Positions 47,044 through 58,525 of a DNA stretch of 64,000 nt are shown piece by piece (position 1 is the first letter of the stretch; every line of letters begins with the position of its first letter). The DNA comes from Toxorhynchites rutilus septentrionalis (lineage: Eukaryota > Arthropoda > Insecta > Diptera > Culicidae). The notes under the pieces are model-generated. The model saw only the letters and a list, made by a program, of their open reading frames with translations, was not told where the DNA came from and ran no database searches. The position numbers were made by a program, and so were the translations under genes. Where the stretch lies: the NCBI RefSeq assembly GCF_029784135.1, contig NC_073745.1, positions 105,713,365-105,777,364 of the forward strand, given 5' to 3'.

Positions 47044-47439
47044 TAGAGCCTCTCATTTTTCAGAAACCTGTGAAATATTGTTATATCCAAAAAGTCTGCA
47101 ACAAAAATAAAACATTGATGGGTCTGAGCCTAGGGGCACGGACGGGATCTTGACATAGGCCTGTGTTTGTGTGTAGTAATTGCATTTGAATTGATTTTTT
47201 TTTATTGTTCAAAATTTGTATTTTTTTCTATTTGGATACACCAAATGGAAGCCCTGAAACTGAACTTGTATCCTTTACGGATTAGATGAGATAACGTGGT
47301 AGAATCCAAAACCACATTCAATTCAATAATGTGCACATCATCATTTATCATTTTTAAACACAAGTCTAAATAGTTAAGATCTTCATAAATATAAGCCTAA
47401 TCCAAGTAAATCTATGACTACAAAAATGTGTTAAGGATA

Positions 47440-47910
47440 ATAATAGCATTTACTCCTTCGTTGTCACGTTACCATTATTTGTAGGGGGTTGTAATAACAT
47501 TATGGCCAGGTGATGTATATTGAGTATCCTATTGGGTGCTCTCTTGGGAAGTTCGTGTAGTTGCTGTAGTGAACTGATCTCATTGGATGCTGAGTTCTGC
47601 TTAAGTATAGAAAAGGGAAAGGAGAATGGGCAAGTGCATTCGAGCTTCTAAGGAAGACATATATAGAGAACATAATATTACGATCGCGACTACTCAAGAT
47701 GTTATAATCTGATATGCGTGAGTGTACCCTTCGAATTTCTGAATCATCAGCCAGTTAAATTCATTTATTGTATTTTTTACGTAACCAAACAACATGCTCG
47801 ATATTATGAAATCCTTGACCACAATCACATAAATTGTTAGTAGCAAGACCTACACGATAAAGACGTTAATTGAGCCCGAATTGATTGAACTTTGAGGATA
47901 ATAGAGTAAA
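47440..47910 (-). pseudogene. Third I-clade LINE 3' relic
   Basis: The minus-strand reading near 47880-47790 gives RLYRVGLATNNLCDCGQ and GFHNIEHVVW, homologous to the C-terminal cysteine motif of the LINE at 36440-36510. The downstream 3' region is diverged. It lies in the spacer between the two inverted copies. Confidence 0.75.
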
Positions 47911-48475
47911 ACTATCTTCCAAGATTATACTTTCATTGATTCTGCCAACAATAAATGCCTGTTTGTTCGAAAATGGAGAATAGCTTGTGATACGCCCGAC
48001 TCACATTGTGAGCTAACGCCCGAATGTAGCCGTCGGGGAGGAAAGCGAGTGGTTAGTGCAATCGAAAAAACATAACCATTTTAATAGTCAAATTGTTTTG
48101 CTATATTTGTTTATTTCAAGCAATAAAATACTGGATAAATTTCCTGTTTAATGGTATATAACACAATATATGTCACAATAACGATTTTGAGTATTATGCG
48201 TTTGAAAACACTTAATGAATCATTATATTTTTTGTAGAGTGAACCCCCTATATAAAAATCAAAGACATAGCCCCATGTCAAAAGTATTTTACAGATATGT
48301 CTGTAAATTTACAAACATATATGTAAATCTGGCATCTCTGGTGGTCTGAGAATTTATTGCAAGAAATCGCTTGAAAAAATGCATTAATTTGCTTGAAAAT
48401 GAAGTGGATTGAGTCCGCACCACTTAGATAATAAGTGTTACAAGCGTTATGGATTAGCATTATTCTGGTCTCACA

Positions 48476-50053
48476 ACCCACAATCCAATCGACGAAAAAA
48501 ACATCGACCTAACAACGACCGTAACGCTGTTACCTATTCACGATGACGACGATTAGGTATCGACATCTAGATACGGCATTAGTTTGTATGAGGCAAACTA
48601 TTCTCTATCATATTAGTCGGCCAGAATCAGTTTATATTTGCTAAAATTTGTATGAAATTTTTTTCTTGGCATAATTTTTTCTACTTAAAGTACGTTGTCA
48701 TGACCTTAATTTGAATTATTTTCTATAGATGTTCAGATATTCTCAAAAAAACTTGTCATTATAATATAAAATTATTTCAAAACATATTTTTTTATGACGT
48801 TTTTTCACCACTTGCAGGCAATGATGATTTTCACTTACATAGAGTACTAATTTGATTAAGGAAAAATCATGTTCATTCATAATTTTCATTTTAAAAGTGT
48901 ATTCATTCCTTCTGCAAATCCATACTGTCATGCCTATTCCCCAATATCGTCAACGCGGATAGTTCGTTAGTCGAAAATACTGAATAATTAAACAAACCAA
49001 ATGGCATCACTGGTGGTTCCTTTTTCCACTCCGCTAAACTGTCATCTCAAACAAAAACAAATGGATCATACAACTGGTGAGTATGAAATATATTTCGGCT
49101 TTTTAATTATTAATTATTTTATCTTGTCTTAACAGCTATGAATACATTCGACTTGTTTGCTTCCATCAATCGGTAAGTGAGAAAGATGATTTCTCCCATC
49201 ACCACAGTGCGGATTTCCACTTCTATCACAGCAGCCAACAACATCCGTTTTCCTGCAGCAGTAACCTCCAACCCCTGTTGGCAATGCCGGGGGACAGCAT
49301 TAACAGCAGCAGCAGAATTTGACCATGGTATGGTATTGCGAAGAACTTTCCCCATTAGAGGTTCCGTGCTTCGCGCACATTCAAAAATCCTCTTCAGACA
49401 CGAAAACTCAACGACAAGGAGGTATTTATCAACTTGCTCAGCTGAATTACCACCCCGGAGGAACCCGAATGCACTGATTCCGTAGTATAGTAGAATGAAA
49501 ATAGGCGAGGTAAGCGAACGTATTCGCATGATATTTTAATGTTCGCATTTTTATCCGGATCATACAACTGGTGAGTAGGGAATTCATTTCTGCTTTTCAC
49601 TTACTGATCATTTTATTTTGTTTCAGCTATGAATACATCCGACTCAATCAATCGGCGAATGAGAAAGATGATTTCCCTTATCACCACATTGCTTTTTTCC
49701 ACTTCTGTCACACCAGCCAACAGCATCAGCTTTCCCGCAGCAGTATCCTCTTAGTCCAGGGTGCTATTCCGGGGAACAGCATCAACAGCAACCGCAGCAG
49801 GACCTGGCCATCGATAGTATTTCGAGCAATTTTCCCCATCGGAGACCCCGTGCTTCACGCACATTGAAGAATCCTCCTCAGCTACATATCTGTGTCATCA
49901 AGGGCAAGGAGGTATTCATCAATGTACTCAGTCGGATTTGAATAATAATAAATATGTTTAAAATCGATCAATGTATTTCCTTTTCATTTTCAATAACAAA
50001 CCAATACAAACAAGCAGCAAGCAGTGCTGAAAGCAGCGCTGCAAGCAGGTCGA
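48476..50053. repeat. Right arm of the inverted repeat (truncated copy R)
   Basis: Exact inverted counterpart of 41792-43369. It starts ACCCACAATCC at 48476, where homology to the left arm begins. It ends GCAAGCAGGTCGA at 50053, part-way through a 199-bp monomer, precisely where the minus-strand LINE begins. Only 51 bp of monomer remain, and the array and GAAGAC module are missing on this side. Confidence 0.95.
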
Positions 50054-51200
50054 AATATATATTTTTATTTAGGCTCATATGGCGTTAGCCTCACGGGTCG
50101 GGAGTTCAATATTTCGACAATTTTTGCCTTATGACTATGTTAGTAATATGTAACCGATTACTCGCGGTTGGCTCGAGGTTAGTATTACATCGTATTCTCT
50201 CATTTGGGATGTTGCAGTCCCAATGCTCTGTATGTGTGGTCAACACGGGATACTTCCTATTGAGGGGTTACCAACCATTAATCAGCGACGCTTCTTAGTC
50301 TGTACCTCATATCAATCGTGGTGCATCTCTTTTGGCTTGAGGAATCCTGGGTAGAGTTGTCACTGGCCTATACAATCATCAGTACGTGTAGAGTTGTCCT
50401 GAGCGGTAAAACCTTCGACTCTAGTTGAATGATCATTGGCCTGCACAATCTTTGGCCTGTGTATCTGAAAAGAGTATGTGTATGTATTGCCGCGACTAAG
50501 TAAAAGTTTATCGATCGGATAGGAGGGATATGATACAGGGACACAACAGAGGAAACATAATTAAACGTTGACATCGGCGATTCTGAGGAAAAGGTATAGA
50601 TGCAGCAGAAGATCAGGATCACGGCTACCTGAGATATCCCGGACGAGGAAATCCGATTAGCTGCCTTGTGCCCTCAATGCTCTTGAGAGCTGAGAGCGGG
50701 CAGCATGGAACCGGATACTCGACCAGACAACATGCTCGATGTCGTGGTAACCATCGCCACACGATTGCTTGCTGCGATCCCAATTCGATAAAGATGCGCG
50801 TTTAGGTTGTAGTGATTGGACATAAGCCGAGATATCACGCAAATTCACGTTTCTATGATCACTAGTGCGTAGAATATCGCACCCAGCGACATACACAAGG
50901 ATCAAGGGTCTTTGAGTTTGAAAGTGGTACTGAAATTTTCATTGAAGACGCCGAAGCCAGTGGACCCGTTTATGAATGAACCGTCAGCAAAGAACATTTT
51001 ATCAGATCTAACTTCCCGATAAATACATAAAACTTGACTGGGGAGTCAGTTGGAGTAGATTTTCGAAATTATCAATCATCAATGGATTCATTATCTTGCA
51101 ACGGATGAGAAATATGTAAGATAATTCTGTGAACCGAAGAGTAAGCGGAGATACTCCTGCCAGAACTTCGAGACTCATCGTATGTGTCGATGGCAAACAT
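50054..51200 (-). mobile_element. I-clade LINE, 3' portion left of copia
   Basis: Second copy of the LINE at 34431-37394, reading leftward, with the 3' terminus at about 50054 (CCTAAATAAAAATATATATT on the minus strand). It encodes FFADGSFINGSTGFGVFNE (RNase H start, about 51000-50940), then a deletion-joined C-terminal motif (CGDGYHDIEHVVWSSI, about 50765-50715). The rest continues at 55508-55925 beyond the copia insertion. Confidence 0.88.
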
Positions 51201-51416
51201 TGTTGAGGTTACTATGCCGTGGAAATAAATAGCCGAAACTAGTTAAACTGATCAAGAAACAATGAATTTATTTAACGAGTAAAGAAATATGAAACACGTC
51301 TTTGTCGCTACGTTTTCTCGAATGTTCGGATTAGCTATAGTATTGTTAGTGACCGCTCACGCACTCGCGTTCGGCTATGGAGCCGAGGGGTGCAGCAATA
51401 GTTGCATTACTCAATA
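51201..51416 (-). repeat. copia 3' LTR
   Basis: 216 bp, identical to the 5' LTR at 55292-55507 over its whole length by eye. Preceded in element sense by the purine-rich tract. Confidence 0.95.
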
Positions 51417-51442
51417 CTCCTCCTCAACGATTAGCTGCTGAT

Positions 51443-52156
51443 TTATCCGAGTCCCATCATAACCGAGAGTTTACGCCCCTTAACTGGACCAAGCGGTTTT
51501 GTAAGCAGATCAGCCACCATGTCTTCGGTGGGACAATAGACCAGCTTTATCGTGTTATCATTGTAAAGCTCCTTTATGTAGCACTCCCGAGTTTCGATGT
51601 GCTTCGAACGGCGGGTGGTTCTTTCCGATTTCACGAATTTAATGCAGCTTTGATTGTCTTCCATAATTGCGATAGGTGTTGTTGATGTTTCACCGAGATC
51701 CTCCAGCAATTTGTGCAGCCACACTGCTTCTTGGCTGGCTTCGCTCAAGGCCACGTACTCCGATTCCATTGAGAACAGAGTCACACAGTTCTGCAAATGA
51801 CTTTCCCATGAGATGGCGCCTCCAGCAAAAAGAAACACCATTCCCGAAGTTGATTTTCTTGTGCTTTGGTCTCCAGCATAATCCGCATCGGAATATCCGA
51901 CCAGATTAGCCTCGACATCGTTGTATTTTAGTCGCCAATGTTTCGTCTCCTTCAAATAGCGTACCACACGCTTCGCTGCAGTCATATCAGCCACAGTTGG
52001 CGAACTTACTCGACGACCCAGTATAGATGTGCTCACTGCAATGTCGGGTCTTGCACAGACTGCGATGTACAAAAGAGCCCCTAGGAGGCTTCTGTACATG
52101 GTTGTATCTTGTAGCGCTTCACTCTTCGTATCTACCTTTAGGTATCCTTCGTCCAT
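51443..52156 (-). pseudogene. copia pol, RT end and RNase H
   Basis: 237 residues. LLGALLYIAVCARPDIA is the conserved post-RT segment. VGYSDADYAGDQSTRKSTSG carries the RNase H aspartates, FSMESEYVALSEASQEAVWL the E and A-rich block, and MEDNQSCIKF plus SKHIETRECYIKE the last acidic and histidine positions. It ends DLLTKPL, the normal copia C-terminus. The frame overlaps the RT fragment by 19 bp, which marks a frameshift near 52145. Confidence 0.92.
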
Positions 52157-52584
52157 TGGTGTTTTCGCGGTTTTCGCATCGCAATGGCCAAAACGCTCGA
52201 TAACCCGATCGATGTATCCTCCGAGAGAAACGCTGTACCATCGATTCGCTGCACTTCTAGTCCTAAGAAATAGTTAAGATTTCCAAGGTCTGTCATATCG
52301 AACTCCTTGTTCAGTGATCTGTACACAGCGTCAATGTTATTTTCGTTTTCACTGCCGACCAAAATGTCATCCACATAAATTAATAAATAGATGCAACTTC
52401 TGTTGACGTTCTTCGTATAGAGGCACGGATCCGCTCTACTTTGCAAAAAGCTCATGGCAATCAACGCTGAATGTAGTCGATGATTCCAGCATCGCGCCGA
52501 CTGTTTCAACCCGTATATGCTCCTCCTGAGTCTGCACACCAGATGTTCAGAACCATTCTTCTCGAAACCCATAGGTTGCTTCAT
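52138..52584 (-). pseudogene. copia pol, reverse transcriptase palm
   Basis: 148 residues with SIYGLKQSARCWNHRL, the catalytic LLIYVDDILVG (YVDD box) and LNYFLGLEVQR. Upstream and downstream frames overlap by a few bases, consistent with small indels at about 52582 and 52145. Confidence 0.92.
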
Positions 52585-53084
52585 ATACAGCTCTCTAATT
52601 TGCCATAAAGATAAGCCGTTTTTACGTCAAAGTGTTTGAAGATCAGGTTTCTTTTACTTCCGACAGCCAACAAGCTTCTCAGAATCGTTTGCTTTGTAAC
52701 GGGGGCAAATACCTCATCAAAGTCCTGTCCATACTTTTGGCAGTACCCCTGTGCCACCAATCGTGTCTCCAGCTTAATAATCCACTTAATAATCTCTCCA
52801 GCAGCATTTCTCTTCAGCTTGTAGACCCAACGGCAGCCGATTGCTTTTCGGCTCTCAGGTAACTCAACGAGATTCCATGTACCATTCGAAGCATGTGACT
52901 TGAGCTCTTCCTGAATAGCTTTCATCCATTCGGACTTCTTTTCACAGCTCAGAGCCTCCTTTAGGGTCCTCGGCTCAACCTCCTCCTCTATGGGAAGAGT
53001 ACCAACTGCAAAGATTTCTTCAATCAATCTGCTCGGAGGTATTCCTTTCGTTCCTCTCGATGAACATCTTGCTATTTCGTCCAA
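52581..53084 (-). pseudogene. copia pol, reverse transcriptase fingers
   Basis: 167 residues. The motifs WNLVELPESRKAIGCRWVYK and GYCQKYGQDFDEVFAPVTK are diagnostic of copia RT. FKHFDVKTAYLYG carries the first catalytic aspartate (copia normally has DVKTAFLNG). An extra IKWIIKLE segment suggests a local change from the usual K-x-K-A-R-L-V-A-x-G order. Confidence 0.92.
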
Positions 53085-53875
53085 GGGAAACCCATGAAAC
53101 GACGAATTGCCTTCCGATGCATTTTCATACAGTCATTTTGTTCATCATGCATTTCCTGCTCGGTGGAATCAATAGGTTCTCCATTCCCAGTTCCTCGAAG
53201 TGATACAGATATACTTTCTTCTACGGCGCTTGTTTCTGATTCTTCAAAGTGCGATTCTTCATTAGCTTCACCAGACCGCTGTAGTTCTTTTCCAATCGGG
53301 TGTTCCTCGAACACTACATCTCTACTAATGGTGATCGCGTTGGTGTCGGGATCTAAGAAACGACAGGCCTTCTGCCCTTCATCATAGCCAACAAGTACCA
53401 ACTGCTTCGATGTCTTGTCTAGCTTCAAACGTTTCTCTTTCGGAATACGGACATGCGCCACTGAACCAAATACTCGAATATGTGTATATGATGGTTTCTT
53501 ACCGAACCATAACTCATAAGGTGTCTTTTCAATAGTTGATGACGGTAGACGATTCTGCAAGTAGTTTGCAGTAGCAATCGCCTCGCCCCAGTGCTGCTTA
53601 CCAAGTTCAGACTCCGAGAGCATACATCTGACCATTTCCACCAAGTAACGATTCTTCCGCTCCGCCTTTCCATTTTGTTGGGGGGAATATGGAGCCGTTC
53701 GTTGATGTATTATGCCGTTTTCCGAAAGATACTGCTTTAGTGACAATCCGGAATACTCTCCTCCTCCATCTGTACGTATAATTCTTGGAGGACTTCCAAA
53801 CTGATTTTTCATCATTGTACAATATTCCTTAATCTTCGATTCGGCATTTGATTTTGCCTTCAGTACGTAGACCAT
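53072..53875 (-). pseudogene. copia pol, integrase catalytic core and C-terminal region
   Basis: 267 residues. RTDGGGEYSG holds the second integrase aspartate and PYSPQQNGKAERKNR the catalytic glutamate. ANYLQNRLPSSTIEKTPYEL and GSVAHVRIPKEKR follow as in copia (GKKP motif). The join to the preceding fragment near 53870 lacks several residues between MTAI and YTMVYVL, which indicates a deletion and not a single-base slip. Confidence 0.92.
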
Positions 53876-55180
53876 CGTATAGCCGTCATAAAGTATATGT
53901 TGCCCCTCGGTGTTGCCACTTCCATGGGGCCACCCAAATCAGAATGAACTATATCGCCTACTGCTTCTGACTTGCTCAGAAATTCTTTTGGAAACGGCAA
54001 TCGACTCATTTTTCCTTCACAGCAAACTTCGCAAATACACTTAACATCACATTTTTGCATTTTTAGGCCGTAACCTAGTTCATCTCGAACAATTCTCAAA
54101 ACTGCTTTTGTATCTCTATGACCCAGTCTTCGATGCCACAGGTGTTCGCATAAATCTGGGTGATTTACCTTACCCAACAATGCATGTTCAGAATACTGTT
54201 TCAGTGGATACAGTCCGCCATGCCGCTCACCAACCAGAACTGTATCTTGATTTCGCAAAACCTTGCACCCTTCGGGTTGCTTTACTTGGCTCATATTGCT
54301 CAGCACCGTTTTATCGCTCGTCATATGTGACGTTGCACCGGAGTCCAAGTACCACCGGTTAGCCTCACACGACGACGCAGCCACCAAACACATTTCCAAC
54401 TCCCCCGAAACTTCAGCAGCCAGATTCACTTTAGCACTTGCGTCCATTGATTTTGCTTCCTGCCGTTCTTTGACTAATTTTGGGCAGTTGCGTTTAAAAT
54501 GGCCCTCTTGCTCGCAGTGATGACACTTATTGTTCTTTTTCTTAACTTTGAATTCTGCCGACTTTGATTTTCCACCACGGTGAGTACTTGCAGCATTCAT
54601 TATTTTAAGCGCATTTTCTTTTTCAATTTCATTTTGTCCACACTCTTGGCGACAACGCCACTCGTCGCGTAATTTACTCTTCACATAATCCACTGTTAGT
54701 TCTCTTTCCTCACGATTTTCGATCACGTTAATTAAACTGCCATATGACGCCGGAAGGCTCGACAAAATCAGCGCCATGAACACTCGATCTTTCAGCCCTT
54801 CATTCATCACTTCTAGCCGATTGTGTAACGCGGTCATCTCGTTCAGATGGTCCAATAGATTTCCTTCCTCCGAAAATCTCATCGAGCACAACTTTCGCAG
54901 AACATGAAGCGTCGTGGATAGCGACGTTTCCTCGTGGATTTTGATTACAGACTCCTACATAGCCTTCGCTGTCGGTTTCCGGATGATGTGAACCAACTGA
55001 TCGTCCTCCACCGCCAAGCCGATCATAGCCCGGGCCTTCCCGTCATTCACTAGCCAGGCCGCCTGCTCTGCTGCTGCTTCCGGATTCTCCGACGACACTA
55101 TGCAAAAGCTCCATTTTGAATTTCCATATCGCGAAATTTTTGTCGTTCAACTTATCCAATTTCACTTTCGCCTCTGCCAT
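53860..55180 (-). pseudogene. copia gag, protease and integrase N-terminus
   Basis: The gag start is the ATG at 55180 (MAEAKVKLDKLNDKNFAIW), the usual copia N-terminus. The reading then shifts frame near 55095 and meets an in-frame TAG at 54955-54957. The open part 54891-53860 encodes the gag body, a CCHC zinc knuckle (CHHCEQEGHFKRNC, about 54520), the aspartic protease site WYLDSGATSHMT (about 54340), the integrase HHCC region (HLWHRRLGH then CEVCCEGK) and the first integrase aspartate in VHSDLGGPM (about 53950). Non-functional as it stands. Confidence 0.92.
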
Positions 55181-55277
55181 TTTGCTTTCCGCACTCGCGA
55201 CGCGATTTCAAAATGCAAAGTTTCACCAAAAAAATTTCGCCTCGAAATTCACAACTTTTAACTACTTCCGCGCTATT

Positions 55278-55291
55278 CTGGGCCCATAACC
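55278..55291 (-). other. copia primer-binding site (tRNA-iMet half)
   Basis: CTGGGCCCATAACC on the plus strand abuts the 5' LTR and equals the anticodon stem-loop of animal initiator methionine tRNA. Copia elements are known to prime from such an internal tRNA half-molecule and not from the tRNA 3' end. Confidence 0.9.
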
Positions 55292-55507
55292 TGTTGAGGT
55301 TACTATGCCGTGGAAATAAATAGCCGAAACTAGTTAAACTGATCAAGAAACAATGAATTTATTTAACGAGTAAAGAAATATGAAACACGTCTTTGTCGCT
55401 ACGTTTTCTCGAATGTTCGGATTAGCTATAGTATTGTTAGTGACCGCTCACGCACTCGCGTTCGGCTATGGAGCCGAGGGGTGCAGCAATAGTTGCATTA
55501 CTCAATA
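55292..55507 (-). repeat. copia 5' LTR
   Basis: 216 bp, identical to the 3' LTR. The TSD copy AACAT follows at 55508-55512. Confidence 0.95.
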
Positions 55508-55925
55508 AACATCTCATGGTTATACGCAAGCAACAATATTGTATCCTCTCCAGCTTGAGAATATGAGTCCTGGCAGCTGATCGGAAGCAAAAAGTGCCAT
55601 ATTCTAACACTGATAATATCGATGTTTTGTACAGCTTAAGGAGGTCTCCTGGATTGGCACCCCACCATGTTCCGGTTATTTGCTGGCATTTCTGTTTCAG
55701 ATACGCAATGTGTCTTCCCCAGGTACATTTAGAATCAAAATATATACCCAGGTATTTGAAAAACATAAAGTGAATCGTTTCGCCGGATAGATGAAGCTGG
55801 TTATTTCGGTTATCTCCGTAGAGAATTCGATACCCAGCTTGAGAGCCCACGTAAACAGATTGTTCAGAGCATCTTGCAACGAATTTTGCAGAACGACGGG
55901 GCAGTATCGATACTATGAATAACAT
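55508..55925 (-). mobile_element. I-clade LINE, 5' portion right of copia
   Basis: Continues the LINE interrupted at 51200. The frames carry reverse transcriptase thumb motifs: LQDALNNLFTWALKLGIEFS, FKYLGIYFDSKCTWGRHI and LYKTSILSVLEYGTFCFRSA. Frameshifts separate them. 5'-truncated at about 55925-55940. Confidence 0.88.
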
Positions 55926-55939
55926 TAAATAAATAGTTC

Positions 55940-56051
55940 GTTTGGCATTTGACGCAACGGTGCTACTGCAAGCTAAAATGCATGTGTGACTTGATTGAGA
56001 CGATGACGGAACGTGGACGTTCTTTTCCGTAACGTTCTATGTGAATCGCAC
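55940..56051. repeat. Half copy of the GTGCGATTCACAT family
   Basis: GACGCAACGG ... GACGGAACGTGGACGTTC ... ATGTGAATCGCAC (ending 56051) matches the right arm of the fold-back at 37391-37622. The left arm is missing. From 56052 to 56377 lies the TBCE upstream region, with no recognised motif. Confidence 0.65.
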
Positions 56052-56377
56052 AATATGCGGAACTACAATCTCCGCCACTGCATTGATGTTGAACTTCAGA
56101 ATTATTTTAAGCGGCTTTAACGTTTGCTGTGCCAACATTGGCACATTGTAAGCAGATGACTTGTTGGCGAAACAATCACGCAGTAATTCGATGAATTTAT
56201 TGGTAATACCCGTAACGCTACCTATGACAAGTCCCTAACAAGACCCTTTCGTGTGTTTACATCTTCATAAATACATGTATTGCAACATTTTGCGGAAGAA
56301 AGCAACTGTTCCGAGAAGTTACGAATTTCAGTGTTATTACTTCCTTAGCGAGGAGAAATAGTAAACAACGTGCAGCA

Positions 56378-58167
56378 ATGATTCCAAAACATCATCTGGA
56401 AATCGGTGTACGGATTCGGGTTGGCCAACACTACGGTACAATCAGATACATCGGAGAGGTGAGTTTTGTCGTGGGTGTTGTTGGAAGGAATTTACCTTGT
56501 GAATATTTCCATCATCCATCAGGTCGCCAACACCGAAGGAGAATGGATTGGTGTCGAATGGGACGATCCTCAGCGTGGTAAACATTCCGGAATGGTGAAT
56601 GGCGTCGAGTACTTCCAAACGAGGTAGCAATTCGATAATAACAGGATGAGTCATCGGATGTGATTAATTCAAATCTTGTTTTTTTTTCTTTGACTAGAAA
56701 CGAAAACGCTGGATCGATGATCCGAAGTGAAAAAATTCCCACTTTCTGCACGTTGCTGGAAGCTATCCATGACAAATATATAGTGACGGAGGACAATTTG
56801 AGATTCGACGCGGAAATGCTGAAGGAAGTTCAAAAGCAACTTCATGCTTCGCTCTTCGAGGTGAGTGACTTCATTATTATCGATACCGCTATTATTGTGC
56901 TTGGAGCAATAGTATAATCTTTTTTTGTGTGATGTTTTTCTCTTAGATTGTTGGAATGGAAAAGATAGGAGGAAAGCAAAGCAATTTGCACCATCTAACA
57001 GATGTGTCTGTGGCATTTTCTACGGTTAATTCCGCTGGCAATTTATCTTATTTCACGAGCCTCCGATCGCTGGATGTTTCTGCAACACTGATTTGGAACT
57101 GGGAAATAGTCGGAGATATCATGTCACAAATTCCAACCCTCGAAGAGGTAAATCTTTCCAGTAATCGTCTAATGAGCCCAACGGACGAAGAAATATCATA
57201 TTTGGTGACCAAATTCCACAATTTGAAAAAATTGATTCTGAAGAATTGCGCACTTAGTTCATGGGCTGACATCGTACGTTTGGCACGAATGTGGCCTTCA
57301 CTCGAGAATCTGTCGCTGGAAAATAATGAGCTGGGAATGATTACAGAGGAAAATTATGAATTCGCACTGACGCAGCTTCGCAGTTTAGATTTGCAGGATA
57401 ATAACATAAGCGATGAAACGTCAATATACGCATTGGGAAGCCTTCCAGGACTGATGGAATTGTCACTCAATGCAAATGGGATCCAGCGGATCGTGTTTCC
57501 CGACTGTCCACATACAGAAAAAGCCGCTCGGTTTTCCGGACTTCGAACTCTATATCTGAGGGAAAATCCTATCTTCGATCAATGCGCTGCGTTTAACGAG
57601 CTGGACAAATTGGGCGCTTTGGAACATTTGACAATCGATCCGGACCCGAACGTTAGCTACGAAGAGACGGTTGCCCGAGTTGTTGGCTCGATAGCGGGCC
57701 TCAAAATGTTCAATCGATCCAGGATCAGCGAGAAGTTGCGCAGGGACTCCGAGTGTGACATGTGGAAAATGTACGCCGTCCAGTGGGCCCAGATTAGGGG
57801 GGATGCCCAGCAGTTGAAGGCATTTTTCAAGTCACACCGAATGTACCCGCGGGTGATGGACAAACTCGGCAGTCCGGAGCAGATTCTGCCGGACAATCGC
57901 AAGGTTTCCAACATGCTCAATCTGCATCTGCTGAACGAACGAACCGGGGAAATGCGCCAGAAGAAAGTTCCCAAGCAAATCAACCTGCAGACGTTGGAGA
58001 ATCTCATCGTGAAATTATTTGGTCCGCAGGATCAGCAGCCGAACAAGGGTGGCAGCTTGCAGCTGTCGCTGTTCGATCGCAAAAGAGACGTTCGGATTCC
58101 GTTGGATAACCACGGTAAGAGTTTGGATTTCTATTCGGTCGAAGACCAGGATACGATTGTGTTTTAG
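56378..58167 (+). CDS. TBCE: Tubulin-folding cofactor E (TBCE), 4 exons
   Basis: Exons are 56378-56458, 56523-56623, 56698-56860 and 56947-58167. All introns (64, 74 and 86 bp) are GT-AG, and the phases join to 521 residues, close to the human 527. The N-terminal CAP-Gly domain (about residues 8-75) binds the alpha-tubulin tail and is recognisable by RVGQHYGTIRYIGEV and GEWIGVEWDD, followed by RGKHSGMVNGVEYF. The leucine-rich repeats run through about 120-350 (LRSLDVSATLIWNW, LEEVNLSSNRLM, LRSLDLQDNNIS, LRTLYLRENPIF). A C-terminal ubiquitin-like domain is at about 435-521 (LQLSLFDRKRDVRIPL to VEDQDTIVF). TBCE works in the cytosol with TBCD, TBCC, TBCB and Arl2 to assemble and recycle alpha/beta-tubulin dimers. 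The start at 56378 is the first ATG and places the CAP-Gly domain at the usual offset. Confidence 0.95.
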
Positions 58168-58496
58168 ATATTTCTTTCCTCAAGATTTTATTTCGTTTTG
58201 TTGGATTTTTGATACGAAATTTTCTTATGCTAAACAAAATTGAAACACCTGAGAGGTTCCACAGAAGCAGCCTTTGAGGTGGTAATGCAATTGTCTAAAA
58301 AAATATATCCCTATTTATTTGCACCAATAAATATAAAATCTCGCAAAACGAGGTAAATGTTATGCACTCAAAAACACACACACACAGACACACAAAGAGA
58401 ATTTAAATGAACGTCCGATCTGTTAAAATGTGAGTGCGCAAATTGAAATTAGACTAGTTAAAAACAAGATCGAACAAATCAAAGTTATATTAGCTA

Positions 58497-58502
58497 AATA
58501 AA
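58497..58502 (+). terminator. Candidate TBCE poly(A) signal
   Basis: AATAAA, 330 bp past the TBCE stop. Another AATAAA lies near 58327. The distal one lies 12 bp from the opposing ARMT1 signal. Confidence 0.45.
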
Positions 58503-58513
58503 CCAGAGCATGA

Positions 58514-58519
58514 TTTATT
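58514..58519 (-). terminator. Candidate ARMT1 poly(A) signal
   Basis: AATAAA on the minus strand only 6 bp after the TAA stop (58526-58528), implying a very short 3' UTR that runs into the TBCE 3' UTR. Confidence 0.45.
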
Positions 58520-58525
58520 ATTATT

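Larger units (their letters stand above)
51201..55507 (-). mobile_element. Ty1/copia LTR retrotransposon, 4307 bp
   Basis: Two identical 216-bp LTRs (51201-51416 and 55292-55507) with a 5-bp target duplication AACAT (51196-51200 and 55508-55512) inserted in the LINE. In element sense the 5' LTR is the right one, followed immediately by the primer-binding site and then gag-pol in the copia order protease, integrase, reverse transcriptase, RNase H. A purine-rich GAGGAGGAG next to the left LTR (51417-51425) is the polypurine tract. The pol reading is broken by at least six frameshifts or stops, so the copy is not autonomous. In element sense the LTR starts TATTGAG and ends CTCAACA, an imperfect TG..CA. 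Confidence 0.97.

Noticed and set aside
41792..50053. Single large Foldback transposon with 1.6-kb terminal inverted repeats
   Set aside because: The 11-bp duplication flanks the left unit alone (38910 and 43369), and the spacer contains unrelated old insertions, so two separate insertions fit better. Not fully excluded.
56442..57016. Minus-strand frames opposite TBCE exons
   Set aside because: Antisense shadows; the plus strand has matched splice sites and domains.
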